Made by a program: the position numbers and the translations under genes. Below are positions 28,879 through 39,800 of a stretch of 64,000 nucleotides of DNA, piece by piece; positions within the stretch are counted from its first letter, which is position 1, and each line of letters begins with the position of its first letter. Source of the stretch: Flagellimonas onchidii (GTDB lineage: Bacteria; Bacteroidota; Bacteroidia; Flavobacteriales; Flavobacteriaceae); contig NZ_SRXX01000001.1 of assembly GCF_004804315.1 (NCBI RefSeq), positions 186,001-250,000 on the forward strand, read 5' to 3'. The notes under the pieces are model-generated. The model made no database searches. It was not told the DNA's origin and saw nothing but the letters and a program-made list of their open reading frames with translations.

Positions 28879-29544
28879 ATGAAGAAAATGTCCCAAATTT
28901 TAATCATTGACGATCACCCTATTACCGTAAAGGGTTACAAAATCTTATTGGAAAATCTTGAAATTCCGACTTCTCTGGAGTTTGATGGCGCTCATAGTTG
29001 TGATGAGGTACTCTTAAAAATGGATGAGTTGGAAGGTAACTTTTTTGACATTGTCCTTTTGGACATCAGCCTTCCCGCCTCCAAGGATAGAACGGTCACA
29101 AGTGGTGAAGACCTTGGATTATTGATTAAGAAAAGATTTCCCAAGACAAAAATCATTGTACACACTGGATTGAATGAAATCCAACGTATTTCCAATATTT
29201 TTAGAACCTTGAAACCCGAAGGCTTTTTGATAAAATCAGATATTGACCCTAAAACATTGAACCATGCTGTGAGCAGAGTACTACAGAACAAGAATTTTTA
29301 TAGCGAGAAAATTAGGACTCTGTTAAGCCCTGATGATTTTGAAAAAATTTATGTTGACTCATGGAACAGAAAAATACTGTACCACCTTTCCCAAGGACAT
29401 AAAATGAAAGATTTGCCTTCGCATATTCCTTTGTCAATGCCAACCATTGAACGTAGAAAGAAACGGATAAAATCTTTGCTTGGGGTTCCGGATGGAAGCA
29501 CAAAGGAATTATTGGATGTGGCTCGAAAAAAAGGATTTATTTAA
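28879..29544 (+). CDS. Orphan NarL/LuxR-type response regulator
   Basis: A 221-aa protein. The receiver domain (1-125) has the acidic pair DD11-12, phosphoacceptor D62 in DIVLLDIS, T96 in VHTG and K119 in FLIKSD. The C-terminal 75 residues form a helix-turn-helix with a NarL/FixJ-like layout (ILYHLSQGHKMKDLPSHI, then MPTIERRKKRIKSLLG), though it diverges from the LuxR consensus. No histidine kinase is nearby. It is transcribed away from the RHS operon and shares its 527-base control region. Met4 (28888) is an alternative start, closer to the receiver. Role inferred: activation or repression of the RHS unit and perhaps of the gene ending at the left edge. Confidence 0.85.
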   Translation: MKKMSQILIIDDHPITVKGYKILLENLEIPTSLEFDGAHSCDEVLLKMDELEGNFFDIVLLDISLPASKDRTVTSGEDLGLLIKKRFPKTKIIVHTGLNEIQRISNIFRTLKPEGFLIKSDIDPKTLNHAVSRVLQNKNFYSEKIRTLLSPDDFEKIYVDSWNRKILYHLSQGHKMKDLPSHIPLSMPTIERRKKRIKSLLGVPDGSTKELLDVARKKGFI

Positions 29545-29586
29545 ATCCGTTTCTTTAGTTCCAACTCACAATAGGATTAAACAACA

Positions 29587-29610
29587 GCAATAAAAAACTA
29601 TTTTTATTGC
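29587..29610 (+). terminator. Hairpin after response regulator gene
   Basis: A perfect 10-bp stem (GCAATAAAAA / TTTTTATTGC) with a 4-base loop lies 43 bases after the regulator stop codon. The stem is AT-rich and has only a short T run inside the right arm, so terminator strength is uncertain. A second small hairpin (ACCTAA-N5-TTAGGT) lies near 29660. The gap 29545-29819 holds no gene. Confidence 0.4.
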
Positions 29611-29819
29611 ACAGCTTAGGTAAGCCCCAATACACATTTTAATTGACAGGATTCCACAATACCTAAAATAATTAGGTGTCCTATTCGGAGAGCACAAAAA
29701 TGCAAAGGCATGGAAACCTCAGTAAACAAAGCCATTTAAAATCTAGGTTCTAGTCTTTATACAATCTATTTTTTAACTACATAAACATTGTATTCTTCGT
29801 TTACGATTTAGTCTATTAC

Positions 29820-32800
29820 TTACTCCAAATAAACAAAAGCACCCCATTTCTCGGGTTCTTCCCGATACTTTTGCATCATTGTTGTTTGGGCCTCTTTAAA
29901 AGCATCTTTGGGATTGTTTCGTTTTTTCAAATTTCTATAAAACAACTTCATAAACTCAGCGGTTTCCTTATCCGGAACCTCCCAAAGGGTCATTATTATG
30001 GTGTCAACCCCCGCCATCTTGAAAGCTCTTTGAAGACCATAGACTCCCTCAGAACTAGGGATGTCGCCCAAGCCTGTCTCACAGGCCGATAAGATAACGA
30101 TGTCAGTGTTTCTGAGGTCGAGATTCGAAATTTCCAATGCAGTCAATATACCATCTTCATCTTCATGCGGATTATTGCCGTTCTGCCACGCATAGTTAGC
30201 ATTAGCCAGTATCAGGCCCGAACGTAATAGTGGGTTCTCAGCATGTACATAAGGCTTCCCTTGTCTCAACAGACGGTCTTCTTTCTTATTCTCTAGATCA
30301 GGGAAGAAATATCCATGGGTCGCAATATGGAGGACCGAGGGGCTATTGCCACTCAATGCCTTGAAGGATGTCTCGGTGGCCGTCTTACCGCTCCATATCT
30401 TGCTTGCTGGCAACAGGGATTTGATGTCCTCTACTTCCTTTTGAGTGCCTGGAAGATAGTTCCAGATGCCTTCTCTGGTATTGCGGTTTTTGTTCTCCCA
30501 GCTGCCCAATAGCTGTTCGCTCTCAAGAACACTGAATCCCCTATCGCCTTCTGAATCGATAGTATCTCCTTCGTAGGCGTATTCCACACCTCCTATCAAG
30601 AGCACATCATTTAGATTCGGTTGTATTGGATACATGTTCACATCAGCAGTATTACCCATTCGGCTCAGGTCATGACCTGAGCCTAATAACTCGCCTTCCT
30701 TATTCGGCAGGGCATCAAACGCTATTTTGTGCAAAAGCCCATCTGGGGAGTAGTAAATCTTTGAAATGTTTTGGGTATGTTCTTCCAAGGGCTCCCATAC
30801 CAACTTGTAGATACTATCGGAAACCATGGTGCCTGAGGAAACCGCCTTCGCGCCCCTGATATTGTACAATTGGTTTGGCGAACTGGCATTCACAAGGTAT
30901 TTTTCTAACTGCCCTGCTTCAAAAAGGTTAATCGCCTTGGGCGCCTCCCAGCCCTTTTTATATAAGTACGCCACATACATGGTACTGTCAGTCCATTGTT
31001 TGTTGTACACATCAAAATAGGTAAATTCTATCGCAAGGTCTTCTTCTTCTAATTTAATATCCTTAAAGTCCCGGACATAATTCATTTCCTCACCAAAATG
31101 CTCGTCATGAAGATTAACCAACTCACGTTCTAAAACCTCCAATTGCGATCGGCGTTCCTCAAAATCCTTGGAACGTTTGGCCATTGGAAGTTGTTCCTGG
31201 CTTTGCATAAAGCTCATATTGCCACGAAATTCGTTTACCTTTTTATCAATGCCAACTTGACCAAGGGAACTTAACTCTTCCAAGATATTTTTAGATGAGT
31301 TCAATAAAATGCCTTTTCTGGTCAAAATATTGTTCATTGCTATGGTTGAAGCCTGTTTGTATTTCGAATCTGAGATATAATTAAAGTTGGAAAAAACTTT
31401 AAAGTTGTATTTGCCAATATTATTTTCAAAAAAACTTTCTTTTTCTTTAGCTGTTTGATAACTAAAGTTTCTTGCAATTTGAAGTTGAGTGATTTTATTG
31501 TACTCCTTTAACGTTGTAAAAGCTTTTCCATAATCGCCCAACCTTTCATATACAATTGCAATATTCACTAAGACTTGTCCATAGTCGGGATGGTTTTTTC
31601 CTAGGTTATGTTCCATATTCTCAAGAGCTTCAATACTTAATTGCAAAGCTTTTTGATTTCTGCCAGTTTCCAAAAAAAGAATAGCTAAATCGTTTAATCG
31701 AAGTCCATAGAGCGGATGGTCCCTCCCCAACAACATTTCAGTCTCATTTTTAACTTTTAATGACAACTCTAAAGCTCTTTCAAAATCCCCCATGGATTTA
31801 TAAGACTGGGACAAATTGGATAAAATTGTTACATAGTTTGGATGATTTTTACTAAGGGTGGTTTCAACATTTTCTTTAGCCCTTAAAAATAGAGACAAAG
31901 CTTTATTATAGTCTCCCATTTCACGATATAATAAGGCCAAATTACTAAGAACAATCCCGTAGTCCGGGTGGTTCTTACCAAGAATTCTTTCTGTATTAGT
32001 CATTGATTTTCTATATAATGACAGTGCATTTTTAAAATGTCCTATTTTACGATAAAAATCAGCGAGACTATTTAAAACTGTCCCATAGAATGGATGGTCT
32101 CTCCCAACTGAGTTCTGAACAACCTTCAAAGCTTCTAAATACAATGGTAATGCTGTCTTATATTCTCCGATAGCGGTATATGTTTGTGCCAAAGTTTTTA
32201 TTCGAATTCCATAATAGGGATGGCTGCGTCCAAGTGAGTTTTTGGTATTTTTCACTGCCTCTATGAAAAAAGGCAAAGCTTTTTCATAATTCCCAAGCTG
32301 ACGAAATAAATCGCCCAAATTATTCAACCGATTACCATAATCGGGATGGTTTTTTCCAAGTGAATTCTCGGCATTTTCCAAAGCCTCAAAATATAAAGGT
32401 CGAGCTTTTTCAAATTTGCCCATAACCTTATATAATTGAGCCAGATTGTTCAATCGAATCCCGTAATCGGGATGGTTTTTTCCCAGATTCTGTTCTGTAT
32501 TCTCGAGAGCTTCAAGACTTAACGGTAAAGCTTTTTGAAATTCTCCCATGTCGTAATAAAGTGTTGCCAAATTATTCAATCTATTTCCATAATCTGTGTG
32601 ATTCTTACCAAGGAATTTTTCGGCGTGTCGTAAGGCGTCTAAACTTATAGGCAAGGCTTCATCATATTGGCCCATCTGAGTGTATAATTGACCTAAATTG
32701 TTTAAAATTGCTCCATAATTTGGGTGGTTTTGACCAAAGTTTTTATCAAAATTTTTCAAAACCTCCAAATACAGAGGTAGTGCTTTTTGATATTCACCCA

Positions 32801-33191
32801 TTGAGTTATACAAATCAGCCAAATTATTCATATTAATTCCATATTCAGCATGGGCCTCTCCTGCAGTTTTTTTAGTGCTTTCAAGTGCTTTCAGTTGTAA
32901 GGGCAAGGCTTTTTTGTAATCGCCCATATCTTGATATATACCTGCAATCATTGATAAAAACGTACCATAATATTGATGGTTTGTACCGTACAAATTTTTA
33001 AAACGTTCCAATGCCCTTTGGTAAGTATTTATGGCTTTATCAAAATTTAGTTTTGCTTTGAATTCACTAGCTTCGTTATATAAGCTTAAAATCTCTTGAA
33101 ATTCAAGTGAATTTTCATCAATCTCTACTTGTTGCCCTGAAGCCTCTGACGCAAGAAAAAAAAAGAAAAAAAAGAGGATTTGAATGCGCAT
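29820..33191 (-). CDS. Exported TPR-CHAT protease
   Basis: A 1123-aa protein: signal peptide (MRIQILFFFFFFLASEASGQ), then about twelve 42-residue tetratricopeptide repeats of the kinesin-light-chain type (about 60-580, consensus LGKNHPDYGxRLNNLAxLYxxMG), a helical linker, and a C-terminal CHAT domain (about 790-1123). The caspase-like catalytic residues are His959 in HIATHGYF and Cys1037 in LSACETGLG. The family is a caspase-fold peptidase; cytosolic relatives act with CRISPR type III-E or gasdermins. Here the signal peptide points to the periplasm or surface. It ends a three-gene unit with the two WD40-caspase genes (28-base gap). Substrate unknown. Confidence 0.9.
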   Translation of the reverse strand: MRIQILFFFFFFLASEASGQQVEIDENSLEFQEILSLYNEASEFKAKLNFDKAINTYQRALERFKNLYGTNHQYYGTFLSMIAGIYQDMGDYKKALPLQLKALESTKKTAGEAHAEYGINMNNLADLYNSMGEYQKALPLYLEVLKNFDKNFGQNHPNYGAILNNLGQLYTQMGQYDEALPISLDALRHAEKFLGKNHTDYGNRLNNLATLYYDMGEFQKALPLSLEALENTEQNLGKNHPDYGIRLNNLAQLYKVMGKFEKARPLYFEALENAENSLGKNHPDYGNRLNNLGDLFRQLGNYEKALPFFIEAVKNTKNSLGRSHPYYGIRIKTLAQTYTAIGEYKTALPLYLEALKVVQNSVGRDHPFYGTVLNSLADFYRKIGHFKNALSLYRKSMTNTERILGKNHPDYGIVLSNLALLYREMGDYNKALSLFLRAKENVETTLSKNHPNYVTILSNLSQSYKSMGDFERALELSLKVKNETEMLLGRDHPLYGLRLNDLAILFLETGRNQKALQLSIEALENMEHNLGKNHPDYGQVLVNIAIVYERLGDYGKAFTTLKEYNKITQLQIARNFSYQTAKEKESFFENNIGKYNFKVFSNFNYISDSKYKQASTIAMNNILTRKGILLNSSKNILEELSSLGQVGIDKKVNEFRGNMSFMQSQEQLPMAKRSKDFEERRSQLEVLERELVNLHDEHFGEEMNYVRDFKDIKLEEEDLAIEFTYFDVYNKQWTDSTMYVAYLYKKGWEAPKAINLFEAGQLEKYLVNASSPNQLYNIRGAKAVSSGTMVSDSIYKLVWEPLEEHTQNISKIYYSPDGLLHKIAFDALPNKEGELLGSGHDLSRMGNTADVNMYPIQPNLNDVLLIGGVEYAYEGDTIDSEGDRGFSVLESEQLLGSWENKNRNTREGIWNYLPGTQKEVEDIKSLLPASKIWSGKTATETSFKALSGNSPSVLHIATHGYFFPDLENKKEDRLLRQGKPYVHAENPLLRSGLILANANYAWQNGNNPHEDEDGILTALEISNLDLRNTDIVILSACETGLGDIPSSEGVYGLQRAFKMAGVDTIIMTLWEVPDKETAEFMKLFYRNLKKRNNPKDAFKEAQTTMMQKYREEPEKWGAFVYLE

Positions 33192-33219
33192 TATTAAAAC
33201 TGATTTTTAACTTTAAAAA

Positions 33220-36200
33220 CTAGTATTTTAAAAAGTCCATTATCTGCTCCACTAACATTTCAGTATCATTAGCTTTAATGGTGCTTTTTAGTTCAGAATC
33301 CCCACACTTTTGTTTCATCTGCAATTCAAGGCCATCTTTAGTTTGCTTGTAAATACCGCTCAACTTGCACGAATCAGGAAAGTCTGGTGTATCAAAAAAA
33401 ACCAAGTCCGCATCTACACCAATCGCAGAAATTGTAGATAGTTCTTTATCTACCAATTCAGTCAAACTCAACTTGTCATCAAAACTGTCGCTGGAAAGGA
33501 AAGATGACCGTACAAACACTTCCTTTGGTTTGGCGAGGGGAATCTCTTTCCGTTCCTCTTTGTCTAAAATACCGATGTAAACCGCTCCACTCTCCAAAAA
33601 AATATCTGGTTGTTGAATACCCCCCAATGACTCCGCCAATTTTGGCACCTCTTTTTCCGCAAAGCTCATAATTGGAATAATGTCTACCAATTTGTTGTCT
33701 TCTAACTGCTGAGCTCCACGTATCCCTTGTAAAATGGTATAGGTCAGTAAACCCTGACCAAAACGACTGGACTCATAACTGACTGCATCGGCCGCACTTC
33801 CCGAAATTATCGAAGTCCCTGCGTCATCAGCCATTCTATCTAAAGCCTTTTTCTTAGAGGGGTCATCATTGCGGGCTAACTTTATATTCTCTACCGCTTT
33901 GCCCGAACCACAGGCGTCAATGACCACAACCCGTTTTTGTGCTGCAATGTCTTTTAACCAATTCTTTAAATCTTTTGTGGAAACCGTTCTTGTATCCCGG
34001 ATGGCCTTATCGTTGTATACCTCTTTATTGGCTGAAGTAGCCTCTAAGGTCAAATAATGAAAGTCCCCTTGTAGGCCTCCCCAAGTAATGCCATGCCCTG
34101 CCATGTAGATAAAAATGATGTCTTCGGCATTGGCCTTTTCTGCAATTTCTTTAAAAGTATTCTCAATATTTCTTTTGGTCGGTTTTAGCCCTTCATCTGA
34201 TGTAAGTTTGTACATAAAGGTACGTTTTTCTTCGAACAAGTTTGACGCCCCTTTCTCTACAGCTTTGTATATTGAAGTGGCATCTTGAGCGGGATATTTG
34301 AGGTTGATTTCAGCATTTGCATATTCACTAACACCAAGGATTACTCCAAAAAATTGTGGTTCGGGCACCTCATCTTTATCTACTGTCAAAATCGCTTTTG
34401 CTCCGCGGCCCTGACCAAAATATTCATCTTTTCCTGAAGCCTTGACCCCAATTTCGTTATCCCCATCAACTAAATAGGGATGATCATCAACTTTTAGGTA
34501 TAACGTCTGTCTTTCTTCGGTGTTATCAAACTCACTTCCTCGGACATCATCAATAATACGTTTGCCATTTAAGAAAACAGAAACCTTACCATAGCCACCT
34601 TCTCGCTTTGTAAGGTGAATAGGTAATTTTCCCTCAACTATTTTACCCAATTCAACTTCAGGGGTCAACTGGTACTCGTCCATATCACGTACATCGGGTA
34701 AGATTTCACCTGCCATTACCTTTTTCCATAAGCCCGGAAGCCAATAGCGCTCTTTCAACTGTTCAAATTCAATGATTTCCGAACCCTTGGTCCAGTACAT
34801 CAATTTCATGGCTTCGGGTGAAGCATCAAACAGACCAGTTGGATGAAGGTGGAGCCACTTTTCAGGATTATCCTCAAAAATAAAATGACGTATCGTAGTT
34901 TCTTCCTTATCCAAGCTGAATATTTTGATGCTTCCATCTTTTGAAGCAGTCATAATTGTATTATCTTTTGGATGAAAAACTATAGAATTGATTTCATCAA
35001 AATGCCCACCTATTCTTCTTAACTCTTTGGCAGACTCCAAGCTCCACAATCTAACATAATTATCATCTGAAGCACTTAAAATGTAATTACCATTTTGACT
35101 GACTATTACGTCATTAACCCTTCCTTTATGACCTATAAATGTTTTAAGTGTTTCACCAGTTTTTACATCCCAAATCTTTATCTTTTTATCAGCAGAAGAT
35201 GAAATGATTTTCCCTTTGTCAAGAAATCTTACAAATCGAACGGCGGACTTATGGCCTAAATAAGTAAAGTTACAGTCTCCTGTTTCTAAATCCCAAATTT
35301 TTGCAGTATCATCTGAAGAAGCAGTAGCGATTTTTTTTCCATCCATATCCATATCAATACTCCATACCCAATCGGAATGACCTTTAAAAGTTTGCAATAA
35401 GTTAGAAGTTTCAACATCCCACAGCTTTGCTGTTTTATCCCAAGAAGATGTTAAAATAGTTAAATCATCAGGCCCAAATATTGCAGATGTGATTGCTCTG
35501 TTATGACTGCCTAAGAATTTCAATATTTCTCCTGTCTTTGAATTCCAAAGCTTTGAGGAGCCATCCCATGAAGACGTTAAAATATAATTGCCGCCAGAAC
35601 TAAATTTGGCTCCGGAAACATTGCCTCTATGGCCTTCAAGAACAGCATTCAACTTGCCATCTATCGTATTCCATACTCTGGCTGTTTTATCAGCATATGA
35701 GGAAACAAAGCTTTGCCCTGTAGCATCAAACTCAGCAGAGTTTACTTCACCCGTATAACCTTTAAAACTTCTAAGACAATTACCACTTGAAACATCCCAA
35801 ACTCTTGCCGATTTGTCCGATGAAACGGTTAAAATGTTATTTTCATTAGGCGAAAATATCGCGGATCGAACGCTACTTTTGTGACCAATGAAACTCTTAA
35901 TTTCAGTTCCTGTTTCCACATCCCATAATTTGGCGGTCTTGTCCCAAGAAGCTGTTAAAATTCTTGACCCATTATTATCAAAAATAGCTGAATCCACAAC
36001 TCCATCATGCCCTTCTAAGACATGTAATGGTGCGCCAGTTCGAACATCCCAAATTCTTACGGTATTATCATAACTAGCTGTTAACAAAATTTTTTCATTT
36101 GGTCCAAATACCGCGGATATTACTTTATCTGTATGGCCAAAAAATTGTTTCAAAAGTTTGCCGTTTTTTGAGTTCCATATAGCCGCCGTACTGTCAGATG

Positions 36201-36885
36201 AAGAAGTAAGAATCATATCTCCATTTTTATTAAAAACTGCAGAATTAACTGCATCCTTATGAGTTAAGGTGGTTTTCAATTTTCCATTATGGATATTCCA
36301 AGTTCTGGCAGTTCCATCATCTGAGGCTGTTAGAACCAATTCCATGCTAGGGTGAAATGCTGCCCCAACCACCGCATCTTCATGTCCACTATATGTTTGA
36401 ATAGCAGTACCACTGGAGACATCCCACAGCTTTGCGGTAAAATCAGCAGAACCTGTTAGCAATAGATTTTCCTCGGAGCGAAAACAAGAGGTTTCTACAC
36501 TTCCTGCATGACCATCAAATGACTTTAAAAGCTCTCCTGATTCTACATCCCAAAACTTGGCAGACCCATCATATGAATTTGTAATCACAATTTTGGATTC
36601 AGAATCAAACATTGCAGACCAAACATAACTAAAATGACCATTAAAAATTTGTAGCAATTTTCCTGTTTCCACATCCCATAACCGTGCAGTTTTATCATTT
36701 GAACCCGTTAATATTTGTTTACCAGTTTTGTCAAAATATCCAGTAATTATACCGTCAGTATGCCCCAAGGGCAATCCCAATTTCACTTCTTGTGCTAGTG
36801 AGATATTAGCAATAGACAAACCAGATATCAGACACAACAATGACGCTTTAAGGAGATAGAATTTCGGTAAATTTACACGAGTCAT
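33220..36885 (-). CDS. Exported WD40-caspase (C14) protein
   Basis: A 1221-aa protein. After a signal peptide ending SLAQ come fifteen WD40 repeats (about 40-665; typical unit GHxxxVxSAxFxxxGxxILTASxDxTAKLWDVETG), enough for two seven-bladed propellers. A linker with WLHLHP and GLFDASPEAMKLMY (about 675-705) and an Ig-like segment (FLNGKRIIDDVRG) lead to a caspase domain of peptidase family C14. Its dyad is His931 (IYMAGHG) and Cys992 (VIDACGSG). The C-terminal 150 residues are unassigned. WD40 modules sense or bind partners; cleavage specificity cannot be read. It sits 9 bases after its paralogue and 28 before the TPR-CHAT gene. Confidence 0.9.
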   Translation of the reverse strand: MTRVNLPKFYLLKASLLCLISGLSIANISLAQEVKLGLPLGHTDGIITGYFDKTGKQILTGSNDKTARLWDVETGKLLQIFNGHFSYVWSAMFDSESKIVITNSYDGSAKFWDVESGELLKSFDGHAGSVETSCFRSEENLLLTGSADFTAKLWDVSSGTAIQTYSGHEDAVVGAAFHPSMELVLTASDDGTARTWNIHNGKLKTTLTHKDAVNSAVFNKNGDMILTSSSDSTAAIWNSKNGKLLKQFFGHTDKVISAVFGPNEKILLTASYDNTVRIWDVRTGAPLHVLEGHDGVVDSAIFDNNGSRILTASWDKTAKLWDVETGTEIKSFIGHKSSVRSAIFSPNENNILTVSSDKSARVWDVSSGNCLRSFKGYTGEVNSAEFDATGQSFVSSYADKTARVWNTIDGKLNAVLEGHRGNVSGAKFSSGGNYILTSSWDGSSKLWNSKTGEILKFLGSHNRAITSAIFGPDDLTILTSSWDKTAKLWDVETSNLLQTFKGHSDWVWSIDMDMDGKKIATASSDDTAKIWDLETGDCNFTYLGHKSAVRFVRFLDKGKIISSSADKKIKIWDVKTGETLKTFIGHKGRVNDVIVSQNGNYILSASDDNYVRLWSLESAKELRRIGGHFDEINSIVFHPKDNTIMTASKDGSIKIFSLDKEETTIRHFIFEDNPEKWLHLHPTGLFDASPEAMKLMYWTKGSEIIEFEQLKERYWLPGLWKKVMAGEILPDVRDMDEYQLTPEVELGKIVEGKLPIHLTKREGGYGKVSVFLNGKRIIDDVRGSEFDNTEERQTLYLKVDDHPYLVDGDNEIGVKASGKDEYFGQGRGAKAILTVDKDEVPEPQFFGVILGVSEYANAEINLKYPAQDATSIYKAVEKGASNLFEEKRTFMYKLTSDEGLKPTKRNIENTFKEIAEKANAEDIIFIYMAGHGITWGGLQGDFHYLTLEATSANKEVYNDKAIRDTRTVSTKDLKNWLKDIAAQKRVVVIDACGSGKAVENIKLARNDDPSKKKALDRMADDAGTSIISGSAADAVSYESSRFGQGLLTYTILQGIRGAQQLEDNKLVDIIPIMSFAEKEVPKLAESLGGIQQPDIFLESGAVYIGILDKEERKEIPLAKPKEVFVRSSFLSSDSFDDKLSLTELVDKELSTISAIGVDADLVFFDTPDFPDSCKLSGIYKQTKDGLELQMKQKCGDSELKSTIKANDTEMLVEQIMDFLKY

Positions 36886-36894
36886 TATTTAAAC

Positions 36895-39800
36895 TTATTT
36901 TCCAAGTAAATCTTCCAATGTTTGAATCACTAAATTCATATCAAATTTATTATTCAAAATCAATGACTTACTGAAATCATTTTGATTATTATATAAATCC
37001 AACTCTAAAATTAGTTGGCCTTCTTCAGATTTGGTATAATGACCAGCTAAAGTATAATATTCATTATTACCAGAATCAATGCTGAAATAAGAAAATAATT
37101 CATCTTCTCCATCAACATAGTCTTTAATAGCTTGAATCGCCTTATCAGTTAACCCTAATGGGTCACGGGTAGTTCTAGTTTTTGAGGTCAATCTAATTTC
37201 TTTGACAACAGGTTTACCACGCAAGCTCGGGAAATTTTTGTTAGCTTTTTCATCTAAGCTGCCAAAGGGAAAATTAGCGGTACCAATAATTTTTGGTTGC
37301 TGTTTTACACCTAATTCTTCAGCCAAATCCTGCACTCGTTCCTCGGCATGCTGCAATATCTTTAAAGAATTGATGGGGCTTGATTGTGGCGTGTTCTTTA
37401 TACCTTCCAATAGGGAATAGGTCAACAGACCCATCTCATAATTGCTGGTCTCGTAGCTGGCCTGATCTTCCTGACTCCCCATGATCATCGCCGCTCCGGA
37501 AGCTGTTCGGAGCCGATCCAAGGATTTGGCGATAGTATTGCCTCCACTTTTTTCGTTGTAAAAACTCCCAGCCTCACAGGCATCCAAGACCACCACTCTC
37601 TTATTGGCCTTTATCTTTTTCAGCATTTCCTTAAGTTCATCGCCTGAAATACTACGTTGCTTAATCAAATCTCTAGCACCCGGCCCATCCATGTCAATGT
37701 TTACCCAATCATTCAAGAGTAAATGAATGTCCTTGTCCTCAGAACCATCTCTAGGAATGGCCTTGCCATGGCCACTAAAATGCACCCATACCACATCATT
37801 TGGGCCAGCCTTTTCGGCAATAGTCGAGAATACTTTTTCAATATTGGTTTTATTAGGTAGGGAATCCACTTTTTTTGAATGGGTGCTTAGCTTGTAAAAG
37901 CTTCGTTTTTTAAAAAATGAAGGAGTGGCCAATTTTAAGGCCTTTCCCATGGCTTGCACATCTTTTTCGGCGAACTGGAGATCCAAATCTTGAAAATTTC
38001 CGTCAGGGTAATCCCCAACCCCAATGATAACTCCATAAAAACTGGGATCTTCTAAATTTTTGTTGTTGCTAACAGGTACTGCTCCCCGATTACTAGTAAC
38101 TTTACCATTTGCTGTTTCTGCAATGATGCTTATGCTATTTTTCCCGTTAGGTAAGTCCTTTTTTGGATCCAAAACGAGCTTCAATTTTTGAACCGCTAAA
38201 GCACTATCAACCTGTTGGTTCAGGTCATGTGCAATTTCAACCCCATTGACATAGACCCGTATTACGCCCAAACCGCCTTCCCGTTTGGTAACCGTAACGG
38301 GTATGGTATAGCTATTTTTGGCCAATTGCTTAGGGTACTCCACTTTTGGAGGAAGATAATTTTTGAGTTCTTCTTTTGAGGGAACATCTCGCAAAGGCTC
38401 ATTGTTCATAACCTTTGGCCAAAGGTCAGGTTCCCAGTATAATTCTTTTAATTGTTGGAATTCTAGGACTTCAAGACCATAGGTATAGTACATGAGTTTC
38501 ATTGCTTCTGGCGAGGCATCAAAAAGGCCGCCTGGGTGAAGGTGGAGCCATTTATTGGGATCCCCATCAAACATAAAAAATCGAATCAATTGTTGCACGC
38601 CACCTGATTTCCAAATCACAAAACTGCCATCTTTTGAAGTACTAATAATTTTATCTTTTTTATTGGATAATTTAATTGATGTTATACCTAGGGAATGTGC
38701 TTTTTCCGATTTAATTAAATTGCCTGAAGAAACTTCCAATTCACTTAAAAAGCCCTCTTCATTTCTAGCTATTAAAATCGTTTGGTCCTTTGGGGTAAAC
38801 ACTGATGAATTATGATAACCATGCTGGTTCTTAAATTTTAGGATTTTTTTACCAGTCTTAAATTCCCAAAGAACCGGATCTTCGGTAAATGCAGAAGTTA
38901 ATAGGTATTTTCCGTTGTTGGAAAAAATTGCATTGGTAACATACTCTGAGTGACCTTTTAAGGTTGTCAATTTTTCGTTTGTCCGCAAGCTCCATGATTC
39001 TATCAACGAATCGTTGGCAATCAAAATGGTTTCGTCGTCTGAAGAAAAACCTAAAGATTTAACTCTTGAACCACTGGTTAAAAACGAGGCTAAAAGATTT
39101 CCTGTTATTTTATCGAAGACATTAACCTCGTGTTTTGAAATTTCACTTGATTTTTTGTCCCTACGAAAAAACTGGGTAACCATGACTTTATCTCCTTTAT
39201 TGGACATTTGATCCCATACTATAGAATTATTTGTCTTTAGTCTTTTTTCAATTCCGAAATCCCAAAATTTTAATTCTCTACCTGCACTAGTTATAATCAA
39301 TCCTGGCTCCAATAAATCGAACTTTGCCATTGTAATCTCCGATTTGTGGCCATCTAGAAAGGTTAATAGTTTATTTGCTTTGAAGTTTATACTCTTCAGA
39401 GTATGACCATCTTTGATAAACCAAAGGCTTTTGCTATCTGGTGTAAAAAACATTGTTTTGGGTGATAAATAATAGTTATTCGAGTATGAAAACAATTTTT
39501 CATAAGTATTTAAATCCCAAACACTTACATCTCCTTTATTTGATGCGGTTAAGAGTATTCTTCCATTTGGCGAGAACTTGGCAAAACGAACAGGGTTTTT
39601 ATTTTTAAAAGGTAGGGTGATGGTTTTTTGCGAATTATTATCAAACAGAATGGAATTACCCCAGTGATCTAAAAATGTTTTTGACCCATCAGGTGATATA
39701 ATGGGCGAAGAATAATATCCCTTCCACAACTTCAATTGAATTCTAGATTCTAAATCCCATAAGATAGTGGCATCATTAGAACTGGAAAGCAAGTATTTAT

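Noticed and set aside
31500-33030. Regular 126-base repeats resembling an array
   Set aside because: They are in-frame TPR coding repeats without spacers, not a CRISPR array.
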